Positions 1-9,634 are shown, numbered from the stretch's first letter. The stretch is 64,000 bases of DNA from Dendrolimus kikuchii (GCA_019925095.2 CM034388.1:7276501-7340500), one strand, 5' to 3'. Program-made: numbers and translations. The notes: generated by a model not told the origin, from the sequence alone.

Positions 1-51
1 AAACCACTAAACAGTTGTTTTCCAAAGCAAATTTTTTTTGAATATTTCTTT

Positions 52-246
52 GCTATGTCACAGTTTAAAAGAGAATGCGGGAAAAGAAATCAAGATTGTT
101 ATGGCGGCATTAACTAAATCAGGGGTGATAGCCATCCAGGTGGGCCAATCCTTTACTACGTGGCTGTGGGTTGTTTTGTCGCCTTTTACGATAGGACGAC
201 CAGCCATAGGAATTAGTAGTCTTGCTCTGTTTCTGCGTGGATAAGG
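52..246 (-). repeat. RetA retroposon fragment, tail end missing
   Basis: This diverged copy belongs to the most abundant repeat of the window, RetA. On the minus strand the family reads from a start near TTTATCCGTGCAGGAAC to an end CTGCAATAAAAAA, so the A-tailed minus strand is taken as sense. This copy keeps the sense-start half (cf. 59990-60131) and lacks the tail. The 68-codon plus-strand open frame across it is a by-product of the repeat. Confidence 0.7.
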
Positions 247-258
247 CTATGACTGCAA

Positions 259-300
259 CCCGCGCTCGTCTAGTAATACTAGGAACTAGACGAGTGCGGG
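259..300. repeat. Hairpin, 16-bp stem
   Basis: The arms 259-274 and 285-300 pair over 16 positions (15 Watson-Crick and one G-T) around a 10-nt loop. It lies 15 bp beyond the end of the RetA fragment. No family was recognised. Confidence 0.6.
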
Positions 301-393
301 ATGCGATAAATATATGATGGAAATATCTTTAATTACTTTTCAAAAAATAATTAATACACTATTCGACTCCTTTTACATGTATCTACTTATGAG

Positions 394-433
394 CGAGCGT
401 ATCTACTTATGACGTCATAAGTAGGTACGCTCG
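394..433. repeat. 40-bp near-perfect palindrome centred on TGACGTCA
   Basis: Positions 394-433 form a palindrome with a single mismatched pair (402/425). The central 8 bp (410-417) are TGACGTCA, identical to the CRE/ATF consensus. A partial repeat of one arm, ATCTACTTATGA, lies just upstream at 381-392. No flanking gene was found, so a regulatory role is only a possibility. Confidence 0.6.
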
Positions 434-797
434 AACAAAATCTATGAGGCTGCTACGGTTTGAAAGATGATAATTAGTATCTCAGGAGATGGGACTGTCT
501 GCTCCCGTATTGCAATGGTTGTTGTACTTATCGGCAAACTTCCGTGCAGTTAATAAAATATCATGCAAAGACATGACCATTTCATAGGAGTTCTCTTTTT
601 GCCAAATTGGCTGCGGAGCCTTAAACATCGTATTCTAAATATTTATAGAACTAATTATATTGTGTTAAGTAATAACATTACGTGAAACGATATAGCACCG
701 AGAGTAATGCCACGAAAAACATGTAATAGGTCGTTTCAATCACGAATGAGAACTGAATGAGGTAATGGTTTTTTGACGGTCTTGAAAATATCGCCAT
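434..797. other. Intergenic, nothing recognised
   Basis: AT-rich sequence without a coding frame, RNA gene or recognisable repeat. Confidence 0.5.
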
Positions 798-900
798 TTA
801 CTTGTACATACATACATACATAACTTCACGCCAGTTCCCTTGCGGGGTAGGCACGAACAACAGAGCGCCATTTAGGCCCATTCTTACACACCTCATTTAC
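798..900 (-). mobile_element. RTE-type retrotransposon 3' end (family T) with ATGT tail
   Basis: The minus strand carries the same terminal segment as 23880-23985: a stretch for cysteine/lysine-rich RT tail residues, the text equivalent to GTGCCTACCCCGCAAGGGA, and then a (TATG)n tail. Short tandem 3' tails instead of poly(A) are usual in RTE-clade elements. Only the last ~100 bp are present. Confidence 0.6.
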
Positions 901-934
901 TTGTAATATGGTAGTATTGCAAGAACATTTCCAC

Positions 935-1300
935 GCAGCCGAGATGAGAATGTTGAATGGTTATGGTGTTACAAGAATTAACAGGATGAGGTAAGAGCAC
1001 ATAAGATGACCTTAGAAATTTGCAGCTGTGACTGGAAATTTGAGAGAAAGAAGGCTAAGGTGGTATGAGCACGTCTGTAATGAGGAGGGATGAACATTAT
1101 GTAGCAAAAAGATTAAAGGACATAAGAGCAAAGGTAGACCTAAATAGACGTGGGTGGATTATGTGAAGCATAAATGATGATGTATCGTATGACAGAAAAC
1201 GTATGCAAGATACGAGGTATATGGCAGGCAACGACGTATTTTGCTGAACCCAAATGATTGGAAGGTGAAAACAAGAAGCTATTGCAATTGAAAGTCAAAA
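935..1300 (+). mobile_element. RTE-like RT C-terminus remnant (family M)
   Basis: Translated in pieces, the segment resembles the C-terminal tail of endonuclease-reverse transcriptases seen better at 45730-46140: a MRMLRW-like block, a RLRWYEHV-like block, MRRDEHYVAKR and GRPK. Several frameshifts and stops (for example CGTAGACCTAAATAG) break the frame. It ends in AACCCAAATGATTGG, the equivalent of the family's CCGACCCCAATTAATTGG end. It is a pseudogenic 3' fragment. Confidence 0.6.
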
Positions 1301-1639
1301 GACACTCTTTATGAGTCTGTGGGCATTTTGGCCAAAGCGGAGCCCTTAAATAATACAAACGTATTGTCTGCCCGTTTGTATATGTATGTCATGTCATAGC
1401 TATTTTTCTCGTAAATTATTGGGACCATACTGATGTTTGGCAGGTGTATTCAATATGCTACATAGAGCTGTAGTAAAATCCTAGTGAAAATGAAATTACT
1501 GACGGCAGCTGCACGTGTAACTGAGGGTTGAATTTAGTTCAGCGTAAGTAGACGTATCATCGGTTGATCAAGGATCGCATCAGAAACTCTAGCATCCGCG
1601 GCTGCCTTTATGTCCATGACAACGGACAAAATGCTAGAC
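1301..1639. other. Intergenic, nothing recognised
   Basis: No supported gene or repeat. The short minus-strand frame at 1140-1358 lies mostly over the RTE remnant and is not considered real. Confidence 0.4.
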
Positions 1640-1765
1640 CTAAATAACTAACTATTCCTACCTGTCAATCATTTGATGGAGGAATCAATTAAATTTAAAA
1701 ATCGTTCAGAAATTAAATTAAATTTAAAAGTGATTTATTTTTTTCATTTTTTTGGTTTTCAATGT
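1640..1765 (+). mobile_element. Helitron-like repeat fragment (family C)
   Basis: It shares the blocks CCTACCTGTCAA, CGTTCAGAAATTAAATT and the TTTTTTTGGTTTT run with the longer copy at 39436-39740. The terminal CTAG-type end is not present here. Confidence 0.45.
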
Positions 1766-1774
1766 CAAATATTG

Positions 1775-1872
1775 GGGCCGCTTTATAATGATCTCCTTTA
1801 AATAAAATGTAGTTAATCATATTAAACTGCCTAAATACGTTTTACACAAAACATATTTAAGATGTCTTGCAT
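1775..1872 (+). mobile_element. Fragment of the 7-kb PIF/Harbinger-like MITE
   Basis: The sequence GGGGCCGCTTTATAATGATC, then CTTTAAATAAAAT, ATATTAAACTGCCTAAATACG and TTTTACACAAAAC, follows the order of the element at 7226-7432. Only the first half is present, without the second terminal repeat. Confidence 0.6.
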
Positions 1873-1926
1873 ATGGTGGTCTCACATGTTATTTAGCAAA
1901 GTGTATTTATGCCGTCGGTAAAACAG

Positions 1927-4623
1927 CTACAAGTGTTCCGTATCATGCTGCGATCCATTTTTTGGAACAAACACACGAAATTTAGCATTAATGCTAGTTG
2001 TTTTTTGCGTATGGACCAATCCTGCCGTAAGTGTCCATGTCTCGGCCCCGTAGGTCAGGACGGGGAGGACGCACTGCTCGAAGACTTTTGTCTTCAAGCA
2101 TTGCGGAATGGTCGACGAGAAGACTTGACGAAGTTTACCGAATGCTGCCCAGCCCAACTGAATCCTCCTATTGGCTTCCCCCTCGAAGTTGTGCCTGCCG
2201 ACCTGTATGTTCTGTCCAAGGTAGACATATTCCTGCACAGCTTCCAGAGGGACGCCATCGACGTTTACCGGTCTCGGCATGACGTGTTCATTGAACATGA
2301 CTTTCGTCTTGTCCAAATTCATGCCGAGACCGACCCGTCGGGAAGATTCATTTAAACTGCCCAGCATTTCGGCAAGTTCCTCCAAAGTCTCTGCAAAGAC
2401 CACGATATCGTCGGCGAAACGGAGGTGAGAAATGCGCTCGCCGTTGATGTTAATGCCCCGTCCAGCCCAGTCCAGAGTTTTGAAGACATCCTCCATCGCG
2501 TTGGTGAACAGTTTCGGGGAAATCACATCCCCCTGTCTCACCCCGCGATGTAGGGGTATAGGCTTCGCCCTCCGGTCCTGTATCTGGACGGTCATCGTTG
2601 CGGCGTCATACAGGCATCTCAGCACCTCAATGTATCGCCAATCAATACGACATCTTTGCAAAGACTCCAGAACAGCCCAAGTTTCGATGGAGTCGAAGGC
2701 TTTCTCGTAGTCCACGAATGCCATACACAGCGGCTGATTATACTCTTCGGTCTTTTGTATAATCTGCCGAACAGTATGGATGTGGTCTACGGTGCTGTAG
2801 CCTTTTCGAAACCCGGCCTGCTCCGGTGGTTGGAACTCATCAAGTCTTCTGGCGAGACGATTCGTGACGACCCTCGAAAACAACTTATAGACGTGGCTCA
2901 AGAGTGAGATTGGCCTATAGTTTTTCAAGAGAGTGTTATCACCCTTCTTGAAAAACAAGACCACCACACTCCTGCTCCACGCCTTCGGCACAGTGCCCCG
3001 GTGGATAACGGAATTGAAGAGCTCAACCAAGGCCTTGAGGATTGGCATTCCTCCTGCCTTAAGGAGCTCAGTTGTAATTCCGTCATCCCCCGGAGCCTTG
3101 CCATTTTTAAGTTGCCCGAGAGCCGCACTAATCTCGTCCACGTCGACCTCCGGGATGTCCTCCGTATAATGGCGCGTGAGTGGCGCACGTGGATCTTCGT
3201 TGCTTTGCGTCGCAGGCTTCTTCGCCCGCGAAGAATACAGTAGCCCGTAGAACTTTTCTACCTCCGTCAGGATCTCAGAGCGAGACGTAAGCTCTCTGCC
3301 ATCCGCTGTCCTCAGCTTTGCAATGTGGCTCCTCCCCAAGCTTCTTGAGAAAACTTTGGACCCCCTGTTCTGCTCTATAGCCGCCTCAATGGCACGCGTT
3401 TTAGAGCAGCGGAGGTCCCGCCTAACAAGTTTTCTTATTTTCTTGGAGAGGGCCCGATGCTCTGGCGAGGCAAACAAAGCGGGTGGCATTTCACGTCTCG
3501 TCTTCATGAGATCCAGAGTTTCGGTAGAAAGTTCGGACCGTCTGTTTCTTCGTACAGGCGGAAAATGCCTACGACCCAAATCCTGCAACGTCTTCACCAC
3601 GTTGTCGGTTATCTCGTCAACATCGCCTGTGGTTTCCAGCGATTCGAACCGATTGCGAAGTTCCAGCTGGAACTGTTCGGACCCGTGGATCATTTGGGGC
3701 GGCGTGGGTCGGAGAGTAGATTTCACCAGGCGGAGTCTTTCAGCCTTAAAATTGATATTTAGAGTGCCTCGTACAAGTCGGTGGTCGCTACCGGTATTGA
3801 ACCTGTTGACCACTGAGACATCTCTAAATATATGCTTCTTATCCGCCATTATGAAATCTATCTCGTTCCTCGTCACAGTGTCGGGGCTCTGCCAGGTCCA
3901 TCTCCTCTGGGGCTTCTTCTTGTAGAAGGAATTCATCAAGAAGAGCCCCTGCATTTCTAGGAAGTTGACCAGCATTTGCCCCCTGTGATTTCGGCGCCCC
4001 AATCCATAGGGTCCGATTATCGGTTCGTCGCATTTTTGTACTCCCACTTTGGCGTTGAAGTCCCCCATAACAACGTTGTAGTGTGCGGAGATTGTGCCAT
4101 GTATGGCTTTAGTAATGTCGTCATACATGGCCTCAACCTCTTCGTCAGAGTGTGCCGAGGTCGGCGCATATACCTGTACAACCTTCAGGGAATACCTGTT
4201 GGTAAGTTTGAGTACTAGGTACGCTACCCTGTTCGACACACTGTTGACTTCCACAACGTTGTTAACGAGGGTCTTGTTCACGAGAAAACCGACACCACCC
4301 TGGGAGGCCCTGTCACCTTCCCGGAAGTAGAGTAAGTGACCAGACTCTAGGGTTATCGTATCCTCACCCTCTCTTCGGACTTCTGATAACCCTAGGATGT
4401 GCCAGTTAATTCGACTTAGCTCTACTTCCAGTTCTGTGAGGTGACTGTCCAGCCTAATCATCCGTCCGTTATACGTCGCCAAGGTCAATTTTGTGAGTTG
4501 GCAGCCTCCCGTAACCCGGAGACTGTTAGCACCCTCCACCCCGCCGTTACCGCGACCGCTGCCGTAGCCGGGAATAGCGGGGTCACCGGGAACTGAGGGC
4601 CATTTTCTATGGTGCTTTTTCAT
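1927..4623 (-). CDS. RTE-clade endonuclease-reverse transcriptase, C-terminus replaced
   Basis: The ORF encodes 898 residues of a non-LTR retrotransposon polyprotein that nicks target DNA and reverse-transcribes its own RNA. The AP-type endonuclease occupies about residues 45-285: TYN at 50-52, E81 in LSEVRR, GDFNAKVG at 187-194, D256 in EIDFI and SDH at 279-281. The reverse transcriptase covers about 500-860: NGKAPGDDG, YRPISLLS, FVDYEKAFDS (D638), GVRQGDVISP, the catalytic FADD at 736-739 and YLGQNI. Family members usually continue ~100 residues past TLTAGLVH. Here homology stops at residue 871 (near 2011) and the last 27 residues are flanking DNA. The frame is otherwise open, so the copy is fairly young but probably not autonomous. 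The chosen ATG at 4623 fits the family length, and upstream sequence looks like 5' UTR. Confidence 0.9.
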   Translation of the reverse strand: MKKHHRKWPSVPGDPAIPGYGSGRGNGGVEGANSLRVTGGCQLTKLTLATYNGRMIRLDSHLTELEVELSRINWHILGLSEVRREGEDTITLESGHLLYFREGDRASQGGVGFLVNKTLVNNVVEVNSVSNRVAYLVLKLTNRYSLKVVQVYAPTSAHSDEEVEAMYDDITKAIHGTISAHYNVVMGDFNAKVGVQKCDEPIIGPYGLGRRNHRGQMLVNFLEMQGLFLMNSFYKKKPQRRWTWQSPDTVTRNEIDFIMADKKHIFRDVSVVNRFNTGSDHRLVRGTLNINFKAERLRLVKSTLRPTPPQMIHGSEQFQLELRNRFESLETTGDVDEITDNVVKTLQDLGRRHFPPVRRNRRSELSTETLDLMKTRREMPPALFASPEHRALSKKIRKLVRRDLRCSKTRAIEAAIEQNRGSKVFSRSLGRSHIAKLRTADGRELTSRSEILTEVEKFYGLLYSSRAKKPATQSNEDPRAPLTRHYTEDIPEVDVDEISAALGQLKNGKAPGDDGITTELLKAGGMPILKALVELFNSVIHRGTVPKAWSRSVVVLFFKKGDNTLLKNYRPISLLSHVYKLFSRVVTNRLARRLDEFQPPEQAGFRKGYSTVDHIHTVRQIIQKTEEYNQPLCMAFVDYEKAFDSIETWAVLESLQRCRIDWRYIEVLRCLYDAATMTVQIQDRRAKPIPLHRGVRQGDVISPKLFTNAMEDVFKTLDWAGRGININGERISHLRFADDIVVFAETLEELAEMLGSLNESSRRVGLGMNLDKTKVMFNEHVMPRPVNVDGVPLEAVQEYVYLGQNIQVGRHNFEGEANRRIQLGWAAFGKLRQVFSSTIPQCLKTKVFEQCVLPVLTYGAETWTLTAGLVHTQKTTSINAKFRVFVPKNGSQHDTEHL

Positions 4624-4890
4624 TGGGGGTTAAATGCCATAGTTACCACGCTTGGCATGCGGGTTGGTAACCGCAGTGCCGGTCTATTTGCACCGGAGAC
4701 GCTGCTGCCCGTCTCCGACCTGGGGATTTCTATAGGCCGGCTTTCTTGCGATGGTTATACCGCCATCGATCGGTCGCCAGAGCCTCGTTTGCAGACCGCA
4801 GGGGGTACCGCGGGCAGGTGAGGTTGACAATTGGGTCCACACGATGTTAATCGTAGACCCCTTACCCCCCAAACCACCACCACCACACAA
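2011..4890 (-). mobile_element. RTE non-LTR retrotransposon, 3'-deleted
   Basis: The element includes the ORF above plus a GC-rich 5' leader at 4624-4890 that differs sharply from the AT-rich flank beyond 4890. In RTEs the 5' end is normally lost. This copy instead keeps the 5' end and has lost its 3' end, including any tail repeat, at about 2011. That suggests a later deletion or a second insertion, not incomplete reverse transcription. No target duplication was seen. Confidence 0.75.
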
Positions 4891-5394
4891 ATCATAAAGA
4901 CCTATAAATATTTTACTAGAAAATTAGTTTTCTCCACTATGGACACAGGGTTGTGATTACACTTTGAAATTAATTATAATTTATATTCTTTTATTTAATA
5001 AAGTATAATACCTGGCATATCTACACATGTTCCCAATCATTTTGTCATACATTCGACGGAATACAAATCAAAATGCAAATTCTTCTTAACAATTAAAATA
5101 GTTATATCAGAAAATGTCGACCAAAGATATCTGAATTCTATAGTGTCGACGCTGTACTAAATGAACTAGCTTCAGGTAAAATCTGAATACATCTGGCACT
5201 TATATTATTCAAAACAGAATGTGCATCTATTTTTTTTTGTCCTAAACGCATTTAGGGCAGTTAAATACCCATTTTTGGGTGATTAACTTTGATAGTCCTT
5301 TAAACATGTTTAGCGACCCTTGATGTTCGTTCCGGTTAAGTTTTGACCACATTTTTTACTAAGTTGAAACATTCTGCAATTATCATTCAGATTT
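4891..5394. other. AT-rich intergenic DNA
   Basis: No gene is visible. A motif resembling CATTTAGGGCAGTTAAATAC near 5250-5270 recalls the 7-kb MITE family but is too diverged to assign. Confidence 0.4.
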
Positions 5395-5460
5395 TTATTT
5401 ATTTATTTATTGATTCTAAGACGGTACGAAGTATGCCGGCCGGGTCAGCTATAATAATTT
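5395..5460 (+). mobile_element. Helitron-like 3' end fragment (family C)
   Basis: The segment GATTCTAAGACGGTACGAAG, followed by a TGCC...GGGTCAGCTA block, matches the end seen at 43480-43525, where the block finishes in CTAGT. The terminus here is decayed to CTATAA. Confidence 0.5.
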
Positions 5461-6149
5461 ATAAATAACGCCATGAATTTTGTTGTCATTCCAAAAAATA
5501 CATGGCGAGCTGTAGCATTTTTGGTAGAAAGTGTAATAAACATAATAAACGGTATCATTTTTAACATTTAGTTTAATTAAACATAGTGAGCTGAAGTGTA
5601 GTACTTTTCGCCTTTATTGAAAATTCGCGTATTACGTCTCTATTCAAATCCACTTCAACGGTGGCAAATCAAATTGTATTTAGTTACATAAATATTCAAT
5701 GCTACATTCGTAACACAAACAAATGCTTACGTTCTTAACATCTATTGACCTTATTCGTTATTGCTTAATCAATATTTTTATGTTATTTTAGCAAAATTTT
5801 GTTTTTGTATAACAACGTCATGAACTGCATTGACGTGTGTTGCATTAATATAAGAGTATAAAATCAGACAAGTGCGTGCCATTAGATGCACAATGAAGAG
5901 TTCCCTACAAAGTAATATAGGCTTTGTTACTTGACTACGAAATAATAAAAAGCGTAATGTATCATTAGATAGATATTCAAAACTCATATCAATTTTTCAC
6001 AAAAAGTACTTGTTTTATGTGGTTCAAATTTAACAGGGAGGTCTAGTATGTATTGTAGTGTTTAGTTAATATTTTTTTAAGCGTACATAGACGTCTGTGG
6101 AATCTTCAGTCACTTATTGTAAAATTACGATATTTTTATTTGAGTTGAT
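5461..6149. other. AT-rich intergenic DNA
   Basis: No supported feature. The short minus-strand frame at 5778-5987 has no recognisable content. Confidence 0.4.
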
Positions 6150-6151
6150 AG

Positions 6152-6349
6152 GTGGCGAAATACTTTTTTTACAACCATACCGTTCGCCATCTACGGGATG
6201 TTTACCCCCATTTCCTGGAGCTCCCACGCTCAATTACGCCACGGTTTTCTAGAACGTTTATTCCGCGTATAACAATGATCTGGAGAGAACTTCCTGCCGA
6301 GGTTTTTCCTCTGCGCTACGACATGGAGTCATTTATAAGGAGTTTGTAA
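6152..6349 (+). pseudogene. C-terminal remnant of a jockey/CR1-like reverse transcriptase
   Basis: The 65 residues read as the extreme C-terminus found in many insect non-LTR reverse transcriptases: ITPRFSRTFIPRITMIWREL, then PAEVFPLRYDMESFIRSL and a stop. In intact elements this follows ~900 residues of endonuclease and RT, all missing here. The apparent ATG is internal and not a true start. It is followed directly by a 3' UTR shared with 17100-17365. It is a 5'-truncated dead copy. Confidence 0.7.
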
Positions 6350-6760
6350 GGAATTTATAGAGACATATTGCAGCATAACATTTTAGTACGTCATATCATT
6401 ATTCTAACTATAACATTATTTTTCTTTCCTTTTATTGTCTTGGTCTTATTGAGTATGCATTGTTTGCTACAACTCCATTAATTCTTCAAAAAGTAATTCT
6501 GTACCATCCTTCGGTACAAAACTTATAAAAAAAAGGATTTGAGATATAAATAGAATATGAAATATAAATAAAAACAATATTTAGCTAGACGTGTTGCTGG
6601 GAAGTTTCTTGCCGCTTCTTCTCCTTTACAGCATTAACACGTTGCGAAGCGGTGTACATAGAATAGGAAGTATAAAATTAAATTTTACTTTACATGTATG
6701 ACCTTCAAAAAGTGTTCTCCAGTGGAACTTATTTTGAATAAAAACTTTTGAATTTGAATA
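6350..6760 (+). mobile_element. 3' UTR of the same non-LTR element (family D)
   Basis: The segment TTTGCTACAACTCCATTAAT through TTGAGATATAAATAGAATA is repeated at 17240-17345. AGCTAGACGTGTT through AAAAACTTTTGAATTTGAAT is repeated at 18011-18188. It ends in a TTGAAT-type tail. Two independent copies with the same 3' end define the family terminus at about 6758. Confidence 0.65.
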
Positions 6761-6799
6761 TAATAAGGGCGTTATAAAATTTCTTAGAGTCCGGTAACA

Positions 6800-6902
6800 C
6801 GTTGGCAACTCCCCTGGTGTTGCAAGCATCCATAGGCGACGGTAACCACCTTCCATCGTGTGGGCCGTTCGCCTGTTTGCGTGATTCAGGCAATAAAAAA
6901 AA
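6800..6902 (+). repeat. RetA 3' end, 5'-truncated
   Basis: TGGTGTTGCAAGCATCCATA, GGCGACGGTAACCACCTTCC and GGGCCGTTCGCCTGTTTG lead into CAATAAAAAAAA. This is the RetA tail in sense orientation on the plus strand. Confidence 0.75.
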
Positions 6903-7000
6903 TACTTGCTTCCAAATAATGGTTAATATCTGACCTCTCACCCCTTACTTACAAACTATTAAAAATTCAACTTAGTAAATAAACCTTAAAAATACTTTAA

Positions 7001-7204
7001 GGGCCGCTTGCATAAGGTTGCTTAAATTTATTTAAGAAACAAAACGTATTTAACACCCTTAAATACAATTAGTGTCTGGCACAACGCAAAATTTGCCGCT
7101 AAATATGTTTAGACAACTGTCAACACGTTTTATGTAAAACGCATTTAGGCAGTGTAATATGATTAACTAATTTGATTTAAAGGCGATCGTTATGCAAGCG
7201 GCCC
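7001..7204. mobile_element. PIF/Harbinger-like MITE, copy 1
   Basis: A 204-bp element with terminal inverted repeats GGGCCGCTTGCATAA ... TTATGCAAGCGGCCC. It is flanked by TAA at 6998-7000 and 7205-7207, matching the 3-bp TWA target duplication typical of PIF/Harbinger elements. It has no coding capacity. Removing it leaves the target AAATACTTTAAAGTATTT, itself a palindrome. Confidence 0.8.
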
Positions 7205-7225
7205 TAAAGTATTTTATTACTCTTA

Positions 7226-7432
7226 GGACCGCTTGCATAACGATCGCCTTTAAATAAAATTATTATAATTATATTAAACTGCCTAAATACGTTTTACACA
7301 AAACGTATTGACAGTTCTTCAAACATATTTAGGGGCAAATTTTGCGTTCTGCAAGACGCTAATTGTATTTAAGGGTGTTAAATACGTTTTGTGTTTTTTA
7401 AATAAATTTCAGCAATAATATGCAACCGGCCC
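7226..7432. mobile_element. PIF/Harbinger-like MITE, copy 2, opposite orientation
   Basis: A 207-bp relative of copy 1, reverse-complemented, with TTA at 7223-7225 and 7433-7435 as target duplication. Only 21 bp separate the two copies, so the locus is a ~430-bp imperfect inverted repeat. Shared internal blocks include TGCCTAAATACGTTTTAC and TAAGGGTGTTAAATACG. Confidence 0.8.
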
Positions 7433-7435
7433 TTA

Positions 7436-7839
7436 ATCTTCAATTAAATAATTTTTTAGTGTTCCATGGCTCAATGACGAAAACGGTAGAAGTTTCTCAA
7501 CTCTATGGTACACTTTATTGTGCGTAATTCAATTTTGAGATGTCATGTAGTATTGTTTTCATTTTTAGGGTACTATCGCTAACTGAAAAAAACAGCGCAC
7601 ATTCTTGACCTCCACGGAATACTTCTCCGAGCGTAGTCCGACATGCATTTATCTGATTGTTAATCACAATGAATGGAAGTACGGATTATACACGATTAAC
7701 TACTTAAAAGAAGAGTGACTAATCTATTGTATCAATTAGAGATATTTTAATTACCAACAAGTTTTAATTGTGTTCATTGTCACTTGTTGCTACTAGACAG
7801 TATTATATTATGGCAGATCTTAGTCATTTTAATATTCAT
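7436..7839. other. Intergenic, nothing recognised
   Basis: AT-rich sequence with no supported gene or repeat. Confidence 0.4.
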
Positions 7840-8075
7840 CCCGGTTGCATTTGGAGCTCGTCCCATTCATTGGAGGTCCGTAGAAAATGTCTTTTCTGGA
7901 ATACGTACTCTCCTATTCTGGCATACTTCTTTTGTCCCACTACAAACTTTGATGTCATCCTTCGCACAGTGCATCCACCTCTTCTTTGGTCTACCTTTGT
8001 TTGCTCTTATATCCATATAATTTCAGTTTGATATTCTTTTTGTCACATGGCTTTCATCTTTCCTCGTTAATATTG
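7840..8075 (-). mobile_element. RTE-like RT C-terminus remnant (family M)
   Basis: The minus strand encodes, with frame breaks, the family M tail: a RRDESHVTKR-like block, KGRPKKRW-like and VCQNRR-like blocks. The nucleotide block GGTAGACCAAAGAAGAGGTG matches 31999-32015 and 45985-46001. The plus-strand frames at 7768-8031 are shadows. Confidence 0.6.
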
Positions 8076-8104
8076 ATTACAAATATGATCAAATATCTAT
8101 GTAG

Positions 8105-8235
8105 ACCCGGCGGATAGGCCGTGGTAGCTTTTTGGTTAGCGCACTCGCGTCCCAAATTTAAAAGGGTTGGATTACTGGCCGGAATGCATGCACCACTTAG
8201 ACAGTTATCTGAGCTAATATGCTTATTGTTACAAT
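8105..8235 (+). repeat. tRNA-derived SINE, 5' half
   Basis: It contains degenerate pol III promoter boxes: A box TAGCTTTTTGG and B box GGGTTGGATTAC, followed by CTGGCCGGAATGCATGCACC. The last block is shared with the complete minus-strand copy at 26872-27176. The SINE resumes at 8919 after an insertion. Confidence 0.75.
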
Positions 8236-8918
8236 GGGGTATTTGACAGACTATTCAAATCAAACGTTTTTATCACGTAATAAAATTGTTATAAAAGTTA
8301 AGAGCCGCCTTGATTTTATACAGGTGTACTGCGTTGTGACGTTATAATTCTAAAGTCTTTTTTTATGTAAGTAGTGAAATTTTGACTGTAACTAGATATT
8401 AGTATATAAAAAAGCACGTTATTTTATGTAATACTAGGATATGCCCGTGACTTCAACCAGGCTTGATTTGATATTCCCACGGGATTCCCGGAACACAAAG
8501 TACCGCAGTATGTAAAAGAATGTAAGCCATCGTTTCAGTGAAAACTATGAGGGAATAAGCTAATTTTTATGCATCCGAACAACTTCAAACCGTTCCCGGG
8601 AAAATTCCGCGGGATCCCGGGATAAAAATATCACACATTTTATTACATTAAATTTGCTATTAATCAGTAAAAAAATCACATGGGAATTTGATTTTCCTAA
8701 ATGTGGCAGATTAAAAAAACATCTGGGAATGATTTATCATTCGACAAGAAATCTAAAAAAAATTGCATCGTGTTCTCCATCGTTTATATAGTCTATTCCA
8801 GTTAGGATTTTTTAATAGTTTCAATATACAGACCTGGTAAGTTTAAAATTTTATAATATTATAGATATAGATAGATAGACATTGTTTTAGAATTTATTGT
8901 CAAATGTGACAAATACCC
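8236..8918. mobile_element. MITE with GGGTATTTG terminal repeats, inserted in the SINE
   Basis: The ends GGGGTATTTGACA and TGTGACAAATACCC form short terminal inverted repeats. AAT is duplicated at 8233-8235 and 8919-8921, and joining the flanks restores the SINE sequence. The inner text TGTACTGCGTTGTGACGT recurs at 11590-11610. The length is inflated by a Helitron inside it; without that the element is about 250 bp. Confidence 0.7.
8434..8868 (-). mobile_element. Helitron-like element (family G)
   Basis: On the minus strand it starts TCTAT...AATATTATAAAA and ends CATATCCTAG before a T. A TC start, a CTAG end and insertion at A/T are Helitron hallmarks. Relatives lie at 18868-19353, 32835-33353 and 55968-56318, sharing the CGGGAATCCCGCGGGA core and the GATCGATAGCAAAT block. 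It is non-autonomous and has no Rep/helicase coding. Confidence 0.65.
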
Positions 8919-9112
8919 AATTATCATGTGCTAACAACGCACAAAAGCATCGTGATGAAACTTGCACAGTGAGTTACCCGATATGTCAAACCCGCCTGTC
9001 CCTCTTGGACAAGCGTGGCGGGTATACTGTCCGTTCCCCTATAAATAGGAGACCAAAGCCCAGCAGTGGGCGACTTATGGGCTGTCGCTATTATTATATA
9101 GATTCAAATAAT
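8919..9112 (+). repeat. tRNA-derived SINE, 3' half
   Basis: It continues the SINE begun at 8105: GTGCTAACAACGCACAAAAG, TTGGACAAGCGTGGCGGGTA and GCCCAGCAGTGGGCGAC, ending in TTATTATATA. It matches the 3' half of the full copy at 26872-27176. Confidence 0.75.
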
Positions 9113-9634
9113 ACTGAAAAAAATTACTGTGACATACAAAGACGTACGGACAGATGGACGGACACCGACATGATGATTTCATAAGGCTTCAATTTTTGCC
9201 AAAATGGTTAGTTATACCCTGAAAATACCTACTCGTAAGCGGTGCACATTATCCTTTCAAATAAATAAAGATTATTGGACGTTATTGGAATGAAATGCGC
9301 TTGATATAGTAACTAATAATACCACAACATAAATTAAGTATAATTAAATTATAAATATAATTAGGCTTCATTATGTTAGATTATCATTCCCCCTTTGCAT
9401 TTAATTTCTTATTATTTATAATTTAAGCTGAAATAATTAACTACATTTTATATAATTAACAATTAAATTAAATAACTGTTTTAATTTTTACACAAAGAAA
9501 CTAACTGGCAGACTGAGATATTGAAATTCTAAACGTAAATATTTTTAATTAGTTGGCGTATGAATACTTATCAATATTACTGAAATAATGGTATTTATTT
9601 AGAAATCGAAGGTATAAATTTCAGTTATGCAATA
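9113..9634. other. AT-rich intergenic DNA
   Basis: No gene, RNA or assignable repeat was seen. Confidence 0.5.

Noticed and set aside
1909..4330. Several plus-strand frames of 80-200 codons
   Set aside because: They are antisense shadows of the RTE ORF at 1927-4623.
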